Shown here: piece by piece, positions 1 to 10,824 of the stretch | How positions within the stretch are numbered: the stretch's first letter is position 1 | Layout of the letters: every line of letters starts with the position of its first letter | Notes under the pieces: generated by a model | Told to the model about the DNA's origin: nothing | Database searches by the model: none | The model's input: only the letters and a program-made list of their open reading frames with translations | Translations under genes and position numbers: made by a program | NCBI GenBank assembly: GCA_963843385.1 | Contig: CAWJJY010000003.1 | Location: 620,001 to 684,000, forward strand | Reading direction: 5' to 3' | From: CAVOHU01 sp963843385 | GTDB taxonomy: Bacteria > Acidobacteriota > Vicinamibacteria > Vicinamibacterales > JAKQTR01 | DNA: 64,000 nt

Positions 1-625
1 GATCGTACTTGCGATCGGCCTGCGCCTCGAGGAGCCAGTACGCGATCGCGCCGGTCACACAGAAGGTCGCGAATCCGACGCTGATGAGCAGCGGCATTCG
101 CCAGTCGTTGAACGCCGAGCTCGCCCAGGTCGGCGAGTTCAGGGCGGCAAACGATCCCAGGCGCGCGATGGTCAGGTTGATCCCGAACGCGAAGCTGAGC
201 TCCTTGCCCTTGAACCACTTGGCAATGGCCGTCGTGACGGCCACGATCAGCGACTCGGCGCCCAGGCCGAACACCAGCCGGCCCGTGGCCATCAGGGTGA
301 GCGTGCCGGAAACGGCCGTCAGCGACGCCCCGAGGAAGCAGACGATGCCGAAAATGAACGTCGCCTTGCGCGTGCCGATGCGGTCGATGATGAACCCGCC
401 GATGAGCACCATCACGACGTTCGGGATGCTGTAGATCGCCTGCAGCAGCCCGATGTTGGCATCGGTGAACCCGAGGCGCGCCTTGAGAAGGTCTGCCATC
501 GGGCTGATGCAGTCGTAGACGTAGTAGTTCCCGAACATCGCGAGGCTGATGAACACGAGCACCAGCCAGCGATAGAGGCGGGTCGGCTGAGGACGGACGG
601 CCGCGGTCGGCTCGGCGCTGCTCAT
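1..625 (-). CDS. MFS transporter, 3' end outside window
   Basis: The N-terminal 208 residues of a major facilitator superfamily permease of the inner membrane; the gene runs off the window's left edge. The ATG at 625 is followed by a short cytoplasmic leader and hydrophobic segments. The loop after the second helix reads GGFIIDRIGTRK, matching the MFS motif-A region (G-x3-D-R-x-G-x-R-K). A YVYDCISPMADLL stretch in the first helix and the LGFTDANIGLL segment resemble MFSD1-like transporters, but the substrate cannot be told from half a protein. It is transcribed away from the RNase Z-like gene at 694, so 626-693 is a short divergent promoter region. Confidence 0.85.
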   Translation of the reverse strand, partial: MSSAEPTAAVRPQPTRLYRWLVLVFISLAMFGNYYVYDCISPMADLLKARLGFTDANIGLLQAIYSIPNVVMVLIGGFIIDRIGTRKATFIFGIVCFLGASLTAVSGTLTLMATGRLVFGLGAESLIVAVTTAIAKWFKGKELSFAFGINLTIARLGSFAALNSPTWASSAFNDWRMPLLISVGFATFCVTGAIAYWLLEAQADRKYD

Positions 626-693
626 GGGACACTCCCCGGTCGACGGATCCACCTCGAGACGGGACACGGAGGTCACACCTCGAGAACTTCAAA

Positions 694-1572
694 GTGTACT
701 ATGGAAAGCCGGTGCTGCCGATCCACGACGTCCTGACCGGATTCAGCCGCGCGATGTACAGCAACTGGATGTGGCACAAGCCGCTCAGGCTGCTCGTCGA
801 CGCGGGCGAGGGCCTCCAGCTGGCCCTGGGGTCCCGCGTGTGGGCGCCCGAGGTGCTGGCCCTGACGCACGGGCATTCGGACCACCTGCTGGGCCTGCCC
901 GGCCTGGTCGCCTCCCGGCGGTTCAGCAAGGGCGCGCAGGAGAAGCCGCTCAGGATCGTGTTCCCCGAGGGCAGCCGCGGCGTCGACCAGATTCGCGGCC
1001 TGCTCGATCGCCTCTGGCCGAACGAGACGTTTCCCGTGACGTGGCTGGGGTTGCGGCCAGGCGATGAACTGCCCATCGGGCGGAACCGGGTTCTTCAGGC
1101 GTTCGAGTCGAACCACGGAACCGGTGATTCAACGCTCGGCTATCGAGCCCTCGAAATACGCCGCCGCCTTCGCGCGGAATTCGCGGGCCTTCCCGAAGAC
1201 GAGGTTCGTGTGCGGGCGGAGGCCGGGGATCGCGACCTGCTGATGGAGGAGTACCGGCACGTCCTGTTCGCGCACTCCGGCGACAGCATGCCGATTCCGG
1301 CCGAGCTCGTCCTGCATGCAGATATCCTGGTTCACGACGCGACCTTTCTCGAGCTGGACGATCGCAAGTGGGAGATCCACGCGACGACCGAGGAAGCCTT
1401 GAAGGTCGGCCGCGACGCGGATGTCCGGCGGCTTGTGCTGCACCATCTTTCGATCCGGTACGAGCGGCCCGATCATCTGCCCCGCCTGCGCGCGCAAGTC
1501 AGGGAATCCGGGTTCACCGGGGAATGCTGGCTGCTCGATGATGGGAGGTTTGTTCCGCTGAACGCCGGGTGA
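694..1572 (+). CDS. MBL-fold hydrolase, RNase Z-like
   Basis: A 292-residue metallo-beta-lactamase-fold protein resembling ribonuclease Z, which trims tRNA 3' ends. Visible marks are a DAGEGLQ strand (residues 36-42; RNase Z has a D-x-GEGTQ motif), the zinc-binding THGHSDH motif (H59, H61, D63, H64), AHSGDS near residue 190, HDATF near 212 and a late HHLSIRY (RNase Z: H-F-S-x-R-Y). The start is GTG at 694; there is no in-frame ATG upstream, and the usual N-terminal LGT-type strand is missing, so the true start could lie further upstream. tRNA processing is the family role; another phosphodiester or lactone substrate cannot be excluded. Confidence 0.82.
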   Translation: MYYGKPVLPIHDVLTGFSRAMYSNWMWHKPLRLLVDAGEGLQLALGSRVWAPEVLALTHGHSDHLLGLPGLVASRRFSKGAQEKPLRIVFPEGSRGVDQIRGLLDRLWPNETFPVTWLGLRPGDELPIGRNRVLQAFESNHGTGDSTLGYRALEIRRRLRAEFAGLPEDEVRVRAEAGDRDLLMEEYRHVLFAHSGDSMPIPAELVLHADILVHDATFLELDDRKWEIHATTEEALKVGRDADVRRLVLHHLSIRYERPDHLPRLRAQVRESGFTGECWLLDDGRFVPLNAG

Positions 1573-1616
1573 GGCCGCGCCGAGGATGGAATCGGACGCG
1601 GCCCCGAAGACCCCTC

Positions 1617-1988
1617 TTACCGCCAGCGCCGGCGCTGTTCGTCCTGCCCCTGGCGGAATCCGGTGTCGTATCCGCTGAGGAAGCTGCGCCGATAGTAATC
1701 GGCGTAATAGTCCCTCGGCACGGACAGGTCGCGCCGGTATCCGTGATCGCCGGATCGGTATCGGCGATAGCTCCTGGGCTCGTATCGGCCCCGCCCCCGC
1801 CCATCGTCATAACCCGACTGGAATCCGTCGCGGTAGCCCGTTCGTGAGGCGTAGTCGATTGCGGTCCGCGCCACGCCGGGATCCGAGTAGTTGCGGCCGG
1901 GGTACGGATAGTGCTCGACAAAGAGAGACGAACACGCGGTGGCGCCCAACACGAGCCCAAGCACGACGAGGAAATGCTTGAGTGCCAT
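1617..1988 (-). CDS. Small Arg/Tyr/Gly-rich lipoprotein
   Basis: A 123-residue exported lipoprotein of unknown function. The ATG at 1988 is preceded by an AGGAC ribosome site and starts a hydrophobic signal ending in the lipobox ATAC (Cys about residue 19). The mature part is low-complexity, rich in Arg, Tyr, Gly and Asp, with repeated Y-x2-G-(Y/F) elements (GYRDGFQSGYDDGRGRG, GYDTGFRQGQ). I do not recognise a named domain. The strand opposite is open but looks like a shadow. Confidence 0.72.
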   Translation of the reverse strand: MALKHFLVVLGLVLGATACSSLFVEHYPYPGRNYSDPGVARTAIDYASRTGYRDGFQSGYDDGRGRGRYEPRSYRRYRSGDHGYRRDLSVPRDYYADYYRRSFLSGYDTGFRQGQDEQRRRWR

Positions 1989-2204
1989 ATGAGGTCCTTT
2001 CGATACGACGCAAAGCAGCTGTCGCCGCATCGCGTCCGCCACGACGCTCTGGCACATGCATCAAGTGCAAGGTCAGGACCACTCGAAAGCGTTCGAAATT
2101 GTCGAGTGAAACAGACCCCTGTCGAGACACGTAAACGCTGGCGCGTAAAGAAGACCTACCGATTGACGCCTCCAGAGGACAGTTTTCGGATTGTCCTGGG
2201 GCGC
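1989..2204. other. Intergenic, no gene seen; 29-bp dyad
   Basis: I see no convincing gene between the lipoprotein start and the TauE remnant. The stretch holds a perfect 7-bp inverted repeat, CACTCGA at 2080-2086 and TCGAGTG at 2102-2108, which lies upstream of the lipoprotein and could be an operator or a hairpin. No clear sigma-70 promoter stands out. Confidence 0.4.
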
Positions 2205-2331
2205 GCGAGGCAGGTGCAACGATGCTCAACAGAAGCGAGGTGGAGCTGACGCCGTAGGCCATGCCCAGCGCACCGTCGATCAACTGGGCGAGGAATCCGA
2301 AGACGACGATGGCCACGAAATCGAACGACAT
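2205..2331 (-). pseudogene. TauE/SafE permease remnant (N-terminus only)
   Basis: The first ~40 codons of a TauE/SafE-type sulfite/anion exporter. The ATG at 2331 is followed by VVFGFLAQLIDGALGMAYGV, the hallmark first helix of the family. After residue ~38 the reading frame stays open, but the sequence becomes Arg/Ser-rich and non-membranous. The continuation VAPASRA resembles the family's next few residues before similarity stops. Full-length members have about 250 or more residues in several helices, so this is a decayed or deletion-truncated gene. It lies 35 bp beyond the ppk1 stop. Confidence 0.7.
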
Positions 2332-2366
2332 CGAGATTAGCTAGAAAACTGCGGGCGGGCGGGGAC

Positions 2367-4540
<2,174 letters not shown>

Positions 4541-4544
<4 letters not shown>

Positions 4545-6103
4545 GGCTGCACTCCCGCGCCGCGGAGCACGAGCCGGCGGCCGAACACGTCGGTGAACAG
4601 GTCCGACCGCGACTCCGCGGTCAGCCGTTCCATCGTCAAGTCGCCGGCGCCGTCGACGTCCAGCACCAGCACCCCGTCTTCGTCCTTGACCTTCACGGTG
4701 CGGACTTTCTGGAGCTGTTCGGCATCGAGCGCGTTGGCCACGCGCAGCAGGGCGGCCAGCTTGTTGACGCGAACCCGATCCAGCCGGTCGAGCGCCATGT
4801 AGGGAAGATGAGACTGCTGCGGCAACCCGCGACGATGGTAGCGGGCGACGTTGGACACCAGCGCGCGATCGTCCGACGAGAGGCCGAAGATCTCGGAGGC
4901 CGCGATGAGATACTGCCCGTGCTTGTGGTGGCCCCGCAGGCCGACGAACAGGCCGATGTCGTGCAGCAGCGCCGCCACCTCGAGCAGCAGGCGGTCCCGC
5001 TTGGGCAGCCCGTGCTCGGCCTGCAGCTCGTCGAACAGCTGCGTCGCCAGCCGCGCGACGGCCCGCGCGTGGGGGCCGTCGAACAGGTACTTCTCGCCGA
5101 GGGCCACTGCACTGGCGAGCACCTGGCGGCTGAAGTCGGACAGGTCGGTTTCTCCCCCGGGACCCGCCATGTCGACCAGCAGACCCGCCCGCAGCGAGGT
5201 GTCCGGCACGATGATGCTGGCCGCCGAGGTCTCGAGCAACAGACTGCGATAGACCATCAGGGCCGGGACCAGCGTCTCGGCATCCACCGGCGCGAGCCCG
5301 TAGCGCGCCACCAGCTGCTCCTCGTCCAGCGCTTCGACCCTGGCGCAGAACTCGAGGAACGCGTCGCGAGGCACCTCACGCACGCGGTCCTCCGGAGCCT
5401 CGATCAGCTCCTGCGCCGCAAACCGGACGTCGTGCCCGAGCGCCACCATGAACTGGGCCGAGCGCAGCGGCATCTCGCGGTGGATGTCGACGATGATGTT
5501 GCTGATGTGGCGATTCAGCACGCGGACGCGGCGCTCGTGCGAGCCACGCCACGCGCCGAGGCCCTGGCGCATGCGCACCGACCCGAGGGCGTACACGCCG
5601 GAGTGTTTCGGCTCGTCTCCCTCGAGCAGCGTCATGTCGGCCGATCCGCCGCCGACCTCGACCAGCAGCGTGTGCGCCCCGGTCAGGGCCGGATGGCCGG
5701 CCAGGCGGTCCCTGACGGCGATGTAGGTGAGCCGGCTCTCTTCCGCCCCGTCGATGATCTCGACCTGGAGCCCGGTTCTGACCTGGACGCGGTCGAGGAA
5801 CGTGTCGGCGTTGCTGGCCTCGCGCACGGCGCTGGTCGCCACCGCCCGGTACCGCTTCACGCCGTAGTCGTCCATGAGGCGGCGAAACCCCGTGAGCGCC
5901 CGCAAGGTGGCCTCCATGGTTTCCGCCCCGATCCGGCCGGCCGAGAAGGTGTCCTTCCCGAGCAGCACGCCGCGTGACGCCTCTTCGACGACGAATGGCC
6001 GCACCTCGGGCCTCAGCTCCGCGATGACGAGCCGGACTGCGCTGGCCCCGATGTCGATGACGGCTACCGTCTCGACGCCCGCCGGGTGCTCCGCCTGTGG
6101 CAT
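4541..6103 (-). CDS. ppx: Ppx/GppA phosphatase with HD domain
   Basis: A 520-residue exopolyphosphatase/guanosine pentaphosphatase family protein. It begins with the actin-like ATPase strand VIDIGASAVRLVIAE (residues 15-29) and has the second phosphate loop VEVGGGSADMTLLEG near 150. A C-terminal HD-type domain includes ALLHDIGLFVGLRGHHKHG. The ATG at 6103 was chosen because a GGAGG site lies just upstream and the conserved strand begins 14 residues later. It is the first gene of a ppx-ppk1 operon, so one message encodes both the breakdown and the synthesis of polyphosphate. Whether it prefers polyP or pppGpp cannot be told. Confidence 0.95.
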
Positions 6104-6185
6104 GACGCCTCCATGATCACGCACAAGTCTAGCCGAACCTGGGCGCAATCGCGTGCTGGCGTCGCGTGACCTGTGCAGGAATCCT

Positions 6186-7550
6186 TCAGGGCCGCTTGGG
6201 CCTGACCCCGGCCTCGACGGCCGCAATGCGCCATCCGCACTCCTTGCACTTGGGATCCTGTGACTCGTCGGCCATGAAGGCCTCCGGGCCTTCCCGGCCG
6301 CAGTCGCAGGGCAGCGTCTTCACGGGCACCGACGAGTCCCGGAACCGTGTGAGCAGGCGGACGACGTGGGACGGCCGTTGCAGGAAGATGGCCATCGCCG
6401 CGGTCACATAGAGCAGCGAGAACACCGGGTGAATGAGCGAGGATCCCACGCCGAAGAACCCGTTGCCGGTCTGGTCGATGATGTTGGGCAGGATGAGCTG
6501 GCCCGCGAAGAGCCCGAAGAGCAGCAGGCCGCCGGAGAGCGTCAGCCGCATCGACGCCAGCAGCGCGACGCCGAGCATCGACTGAGCCGCCGTGAGGAGG
6601 ATCTCGGACATCTGCACCGACCCCATGGGGATGGGGTGGTCGATTGCGCCATGCGACACCGCGAACACGCCGGGGATCATGCCAACCAGCAGCGTCCACT
6701 GGTTGAGCTTGGACGACAGCAGGCTGCCAAGCGCGAGATTGGCCTGACCGCGCCAGGCGAACACCAGCGCCACGATGAACTCAGGCGCTTCCGACGCCAC
6801 CGGCGCAAGCCACTGGACGAGCAGGAACTGGTTGATGCCGAGCGTCCGGCCCGTGGCGAGCAGGCCTTCGCAGAACGTCTCCGCGTTGGCGAGGATGGTG
6901 CCCGCGGCAAAGACGAACAGCGCCAGCGTGGCCCACCGCCGCTTCTTCCGGGGCAGCGCCGCGATGACCGCGCCCGGTCCGATCGCTTCCGACTCCTCGG
7001 TCGGCCGGCGGGCGGCAAGGACGATGTACCAGACGTAGAGCGCGAGAAACACGACCCCGTCGTACCAGGCCAGCGTTCCCTTCAGCGGCACGATGAACGC
7101 GTAGGCGGTCGCGGCGCCCAGGAAGGCGAGTTCCAGTCGCCGCTCGGGCCCGATTCGGACGGGGCGGCGGAATCGCACCCAGAACAGCAACGCGATCGCG
7201 CCCCACGCGACGCCGATCAGGAGCCGATTGGCTCCGGTCATGTTCGCGATCGCGAACTTGGAGTAGTCGCTGGCAGGGTTCTGGCCCGCCTGCCACGTGA
7301 AGTACATGTCGACCGCGTACTCGGGCAACACGGCGACCAGCGCCACGACGGCGAGTGCGAGGGCCTGGGAAATATCCGCCTGGGCCGCGTCGCACGCCCA
7401 CAGCAGCAGGAAGGACGCCCCGAGGATCGCAATCCCGGAGACGAGAGTCTCTACCGGTGGAGACTGGGTGACGCCAAGCAGGTGCAGGGCGATCCCTGGA
7501 ATCGCGGCACCGGCCGCAATGAAAAGGGGCAGGAGACGTTTATGTTTCAT
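6186..7550 (-). CDS. CaCA-family cation exchanger with zinc-ribbon tail
   Basis: A 454-residue inner-membrane cation/Ca2+ exchanger-type protein with about ten hydrophobic segments. The two internal repeats of the family are visible: VLPEYAVD in the first half and VASEAPEFIVAL in the second, each with the conserved P-E pair that forms the ion site. After the last helix a soluble tail holds C-x-C and C-x2-C (PCDCGREG and CKECGWR), looking like a small zinc ribbon. The start ATG at 7550 lies 57 nt after a yybP-ykoY riboswitch, which argues that the ion exported is manganese rather than, or as well as, calcium. The riboswitch assignment comes from sequence pattern, the substrate from inference. 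Confidence 0.9.
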   Translation of the reverse strand: MKHKRLLPLFIAAGAAIPGIALHLLGVTQSPPVETLVSGIAILGASFLLLWACDAAQADISQALALAVVALVAVLPEYAVDMYFTWQAGQNPASDYSKFAIANMTGANRLLIGVAWGAIALLFWVRFRRPVRIGPERRLELAFLGAATAYAFIVPLKGTLAWYDGVVFLALYVWYIVLAARRPTEESEAIGPGAVIAALPRKKRRWATLALFVFAAGTILANAETFCEGLLATGRTLGINQFLLVQWLAPVASEAPEFIVALVFAWRGQANLALGSLLSSKLNQWTLLVGMIPGVFAVSHGAIDHPIPMGSVQMSEILLTAAQSMLGVALLASMRLTLSGGLLLFGLFAGQLILPNIIDQTGNGFFGVGSSLIHPVFSLLYVTAAMAIFLQRPSHVVRLLTRFRDSSVPVKTLPCDCGREGPEAFMADESQDPKCKECGWRIAAVEAGVRPKRP

Positions 7551-7607
7551 GATCCGCCGGGCGCTGCGTGGCGGACTTCGGCCACGCGTTCGCTGGTGCA
7601 ACGCGCA
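7551..7607 (-). promoter_or_regulatory. Likely expression platform of the riboswitch
   Basis: Between the aptamer and the exchanger ATG the minus strand can form a perfect 7-bp hairpin, GCGTGGC pairing with GCCACGC. It has no U-tract, so control is more likely at translation than by termination. The sequence before the ATG (GGCGGATC) is a weak ribosome site that this structure could hide or release. Confidence 0.5.
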
Positions 7608-7720
7608 GCCAAAGGTCTGGCACCCGGGGGGGCAAACGGTCAGGAGGCCAGAAGGTCGATCCTTCGGGATTGTTGACCTTCCTGAAACCACCGGCGGTGG
7701 TTCTGCTACTCCCCTTTGGC
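7608..7720 (-). promoter_or_regulatory. yybP-ykoY (manganese) riboswitch
   Basis: Read on the minus strand, this 113-nt segment opens with GCCAAAGGGGAGTAGC and closes with CCTTTGGC; GCCAAAGG and CCTTTGGC form a perfect 8-bp closing stem. The conserved L1 sequence GGGGAGTAGC is followed by a hairpin (AACCACC/GGTGGTT) and then by the L3 signature GGTCAACA, inside a stem closed by GACC. This order of elements is that of the yybP-ykoY class, which binds Mn2+ and turns on exporters such as MntP, TerC and CaCA proteins. The downstream gene fits. A covariance-model search was not possible here. Confidence 0.85.
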
Positions 7721-7994
7721 GGGGACATCTCAATGGTAGCACCGCGATGAGACGCCGGCAAACCTGATCGCGTTCCTTCGGCTGGACAGCCAGGTCGACC
7801 ACCCGCACCGCGCACGGTCGATTGAGAGCGCGCGAACAACGTGCGCCGCAGGTTGTCCGATCGCCATACAATGGGTTTCGTCGAAGCAAACCGAATCGCT
7901 GCGGGCGGCGTGAAAGGTCGCCCGCGGCTTCTGGCCACCAGCCGGCGGCCGGAAACCGGAACGTCGTTGCAGCGATCACTCGAGGGCGACTGTT
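7721..7994. other. Intergenic between exchanger leader and O-methyltransferase
   Basis: A 274-bp divergent spacer without a convincing gene. It must hold the promoter for the riboswitch leader (minus) and for the methyltransferase operon (plus). I could not pick a clear -35/-10 pair for either. Confidence 0.4.
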
Positions 7995-8672
7995 GTGAGC
8001 TCCTTCATCCCTGAGGCGGTTGCCGCCTACCTGGCGTCGCTGACCCGGTTGGGTGACGACCTGCTCGAGTCGGTCCGGCGTCGATCGGTGACGGACAAGG
8101 TCCCTGCGGTCGCCCCCGAGACTGGAGCGCTGCTGCAGGTTGTCGCATCGCTCGCCGGTGCGAAACGAATCCTGGAACTCGGCACGGGCTACGGATACTC
8201 CACCATCTGGCTCGGGCGGGCCTTGCCGCCGGACGGCCGGCTGATCAGCATGGAACATGACGCCGCGCGTGCCGCGACCGCGCGGGAGCACATCGCGCAG
8301 GCCGGACTCTCTGACCAGGTCAGCGTGATCGTGGGAGACGCAGCGCGATTCCTGGCGAAGGTGGCCGGGCCGTTCGACCTCGTCTTCCAGGATGCCGACA
8401 AGGCGTTGTATCTGACCTCCTACGACCGGGTCATCGAACTGCTCGGGCCGGGCGGCACCCTGATTGCCGACAACGTACTGTGGGGCGGCGACGTCGTGCC
8501 GGGCTACGAGGGCGCCGCGGGGCATCCCCGTGACACGGTCACCGCCATCAGCTCGTACAACGACCGGCTTGCGGCCGACATCCGACTGCGCACGATCTTT
8601 CTTCCAGTCGGTGACGGCGTGGCCGTGTCTGTGAAGAAACCGGACGAAGGACACCCTCAACGATCATCATGA
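7995..8672 (+). CDS. O-methyltransferase, class I SAM
   Basis: A 225-residue SAM-dependent O-methyltransferase of the catechol/caffeoyl-CoA type. The SAM-binding glycine loop LELGTGYG lies at residues 60-67. It is followed by an acidic strand (ISMEHD), GDAARFL and VFQDADKALY, which in this family contribute to the metal site. DNVLWGGDV near 160 is also typical. The start is GTG at 7995. It heads a three-gene unit: its TGA overlaps the next ATG, and that gene in turn overlaps the amidase. The methyl acceptor is unknown; the amidase partner suggests a small amide or catechol-like metabolite, which is inference only. Confidence 0.88.
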   Translation: MSSFIPEAVAAYLASLTRLGDDLLESVRRRSVTDKVPAVAPETGALLQVVASLAGAKRILELGTGYGYSTIWLGRALPPDGRLISMEHDAARAATAREHIAQAGLSDQVSVIVGDAARFLAKVAGPFDLVFQDADKALYLTSYDRVIELLGPGGTLIADNVLWGGDVVPGYEGAAGHPRDTVTAISSYNDRLAADIRLRTIFLPVGDGVAVSVKKPDEGHPQRSS

Positions 8673-8878
8673 ACATCGACACCTGGCTCGAGGTGGCATC
8701 CGCCGACGTGGATCGGCGAGGATTGCCGCAACTGAAACCCCTCCTCACCGCCCTGGCGCGCTCCACCCGCGTCCTGCGCGCGGCTGACTGGAACGAGTCC
8801 GCTGCCGGCGAGGGCCAGGGGCCCACGGAGCGCGAACATCCTCGCGACGATACGGCGGGCGGGGGCACACGGCGATGA
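8669..8878 (+). CDS. Small AtzG/GatC-like amidase partner
   Basis: A 69-residue protein sandwiched by ATGA overlaps between the methyltransferase and the amidase. The first ~45 residues are helical (WLEVASADV, LPQLKPLLTALARSTRVLRAADW); the rest is a polar, probably disordered tail. Its size, helical content and coupling to an amidase-signature enzyme match small stabilising subunits such as GatC and AtzG/DUF4089, which wrap the amidase. The assignment rests on context and shape, not on a diagnostic motif. Confidence 0.6.
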   Translation: MNIDTWLEVASADVDRRGLPQLKPLLTALARSTRVLRAADWNESAAGEGQGPTEREHPRDDTAGGGTRR

Positions 8879-10236
8879 CCCCACCCCTGCAGCGGACGAC
8901 GATCACCGACCTTGCGCCCCGCATCGCGCGACGGGAGGTGTCGTCGCGCGAGTTGACGGAAGCCTGCCTCGCGGCGATTGAAGAGAGAAACGACGAACTG
9001 CGCGCGTTCATCACGGTTCTGGCGGACGAAGCACGGGCGCAGGCTGACGCTGCCGACGCAGAGGTCGCCGCCGGTCGCTGGCGCGGCCCCCTTCACGGGA
9101 TGCCGATCTCGCTGAAGGACCTGCTGGATCTTCGCGGGGTCGCGACCACGGCGGCCTCGCGTGTTCGCGCAGGTCACCGCGCCACGGGCGATGCGCTTGC
9201 CGTCTCGCGGCTGCGAGAAGCAGGGGCCGTCTTCGTCGGCAAGTGCAATCTCCACGAGTTCGCCTTCGGGACGACCAGCGAGGACTCGGCCTACGGCGCG
9301 GTCCGCCATCCTGTGGATCCGTCGCGGTCGCCCGGCGGGTCGAGCGGCGGATCGGCCGTCTCGATCGTCACGGGCATGTCGTTGGCCTCGGTCGGTACCG
9401 ATACGGGAGGATCGATTCGGATCCCGTCGGCCGCATGCGGCACGGTGGGGCTCAAGCCCGCCTTCGGCGAGATCCCGTGCGACGGCGTCGTTCCGCTCAC
9501 CCGATCGCTCGACCACGTGGGACCGCTCGCCCGCAGCGTGTCGGACGCCTGGCTCCTGTATGTGGTCATGCGCGGCGATCCGGCCGCCGCTCGCTGGCCG
9601 CTCCCGACCCGGGACTCGGTGCGCGCGCTCACGATCGGCGTGCCGCGTCGCTATTTCTTCGAGGTGCTCGAGTCGGATGTGCGGGCACGCATCGACGAGG
9701 CGTTGGCAGGGTTTGCCGCGAACGGAGCGACGCTGGTCGATGTGGAGATCCCGCACGCGGAGGAAATCGCCACGATCTACCTTCACGCACAGCTTCCCGA
9801 AGCGGCGGCCTACCATGCCACGACCGTCGCCGAACGGCCGGACGACTACACGCCTGCCGTGCGGCTGCGGATTGAAATGGCTCGCTACGTCCTGGCCGAG
9901 GACTACATCCGGGCCCAGATGGGTCGCGACGTCCTGCGACAGGAAGTGGATCGGGCCCTGGCGCGCTGCGACGTGCTGGCCCTGCCGACCCTGCCAATCC
10001 CGGCTCCCCCGATCGGGGCGAACACGGTACCGGTCAGTGACGGGGAGCAGCCCGTGCGCAACCTGATGCTCCGGCTGACCCAGCTCTTCAACCTGACCGG
10101 GCACCCTGCCCTGTCGCTCCCCTGCGGCTCGACCCGTGCGGGCCTGCCCTGCGGGCTCCAGTTGGTCGGTAAGCGAGATGAGACCGAAGCCCTGCTCGGC
10201 GCCGCATCGGCCTGCGAAAAGGCGCTCGGTATCTAG
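8875..10236 (+). CDS. Amidase signature family hydrolase (GatA-like)
   Basis: A 453-residue amidase-signature enzyme. The Ser-cisSer-Lys triad is in place: Lys81 (GMPISLKDLLD), Ser156 in the SPGGSSGGS loop and nucleophile Ser180 in GTDTGGSIRIPSAACG, with the usual spacing of 75 and 24 residues. It could hydrolyse a small amide or act as an aminoacyl-tRNA amidotransferase subunit. No gatB or true gatC is nearby, so a free amidase, helped by the small protein just upstream, is more likely. It is the last gene of a coupled three-gene operon. Confidence 0.92.
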   Translation: MTPPLQRTTITDLAPRIARREVSSRELTEACLAAIEERNDELRAFITVLADEARAQADAADAEVAAGRWRGPLHGMPISLKDLLDLRGVATTAASRVRAGHRATGDALAVSRLREAGAVFVGKCNLHEFAFGTTSEDSAYGAVRHPVDPSRSPGGSSGGSAVSIVTGMSLASVGTDTGGSIRIPSAACGTVGLKPAFGEIPCDGVVPLTRSLDHVGPLARSVSDAWLLYVVMRGDPAAARWPLPTRDSVRALTIGVPRRYFFEVLESDVRARIDEALAGFAANGATLVDVEIPHAEEIATIYLHAQLPEAAAYHATTVAERPDDYTPAVRLRIEMARYVLAEDYIRAQMGRDVLRQEVDRALARCDVLALPTLPIPAPPIGANTVPVSDGEQPVRNLMLRLTQLFNLTGHPALSLPCGSTRAGLPCGLQLVGKRDETEALLGAASACEKALGI

Positions 10237-10281
10237 GGGCTTGGCCGCGGGGCTGGGGCTTGAGGCTTGAGGCTAGTCAGA
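10237..10281. repeat. Degenerate GGCT-heptad intergenic repeat
   Basis: A short run of 7-bp units around the core GGCT (GGCTTGG, GGCTTGA, GGCTTGA, GGCTAGT) between the amidase stop and the next gene. The same kind of heptads occurs in at least four other gaps of this window (40391, 43215, 48262, 60707). Confidence 0.55.
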
Positions 10282-10402
10282 TTGTGGTCACGCTGCGGGA
10301 TACCCTTGGCGGCGGAATTGCGGCGTGAGGAGAAGATCGAACTAGCGCCGAGCCCCAAGTCCCTAGAAACTCGCACTGGCGCGGAAGCCCGAGAGTCCCT
10401 GG

Positions 10403-10606
10403 TTACAGGTACTTGAGGATTCCCTGGAACGCCTGATAGATGACCCCGGCGAGTTCTCTCACCAGCGGAGACACACGGCCTTGATCGATGGCGTCGGCCA
10501 CCGTCACCGGATCGGTGATCAGGAGCCAGATCGTCGCGCTGGCCAGCACGACCGACAGCAAGGCTACGGTCCCGAACAAGCTAAGACTCAGTCGAGCCAG
10601 GCTCAT
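10403..10606 (-). CDS. Small single-helix membrane protein
   Basis: A 67-residue protein of unknown function. From the ATG at 10606 it has one strong transmembrane helix (about residues 6-29, LSLFGTVALLSVVLASATIW) and then a short soluble C-terminus ending in FQGILKYL. No named domain is recognised. A longer in-frame reading starts further upstream but is Arg/Pro-rich and unlikely. It sits alone between an amidase operon and an MFS gene. Confidence 0.55.
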   Translation of the reverse strand: MSLARLSLSLFGTVALLSVVLASATIWLLITDPVTVADAIDQGRVSPLVRELAGVIYQAFQGILKYL

Positions 10607-10824
10607 AGGATGACTACCGGGGTAGTTTACACCTTGAACAAGTGTCCGGATCCTACTACGCACCGCCGGTACGGAGGGTTCCACCCCCATTGTGAGACGT
10701 CCGTACCACGGAAAAGGTTGGGATCTGATCGAGATGGCGAGGGGCCTCACCGCGGCGGGCCGGAGGGATCGCAGCCATCATCGAGAACGAGGTCTTGGGC
10801 TGGCCGAAAATGTCTGACTGATGG

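Noticed and set aside
9..434. A 141-codon plus frame at the left edge
   Set aside because: It is the shadow of the MFS transporter on the minus strand, whose helices and motif A are clear.
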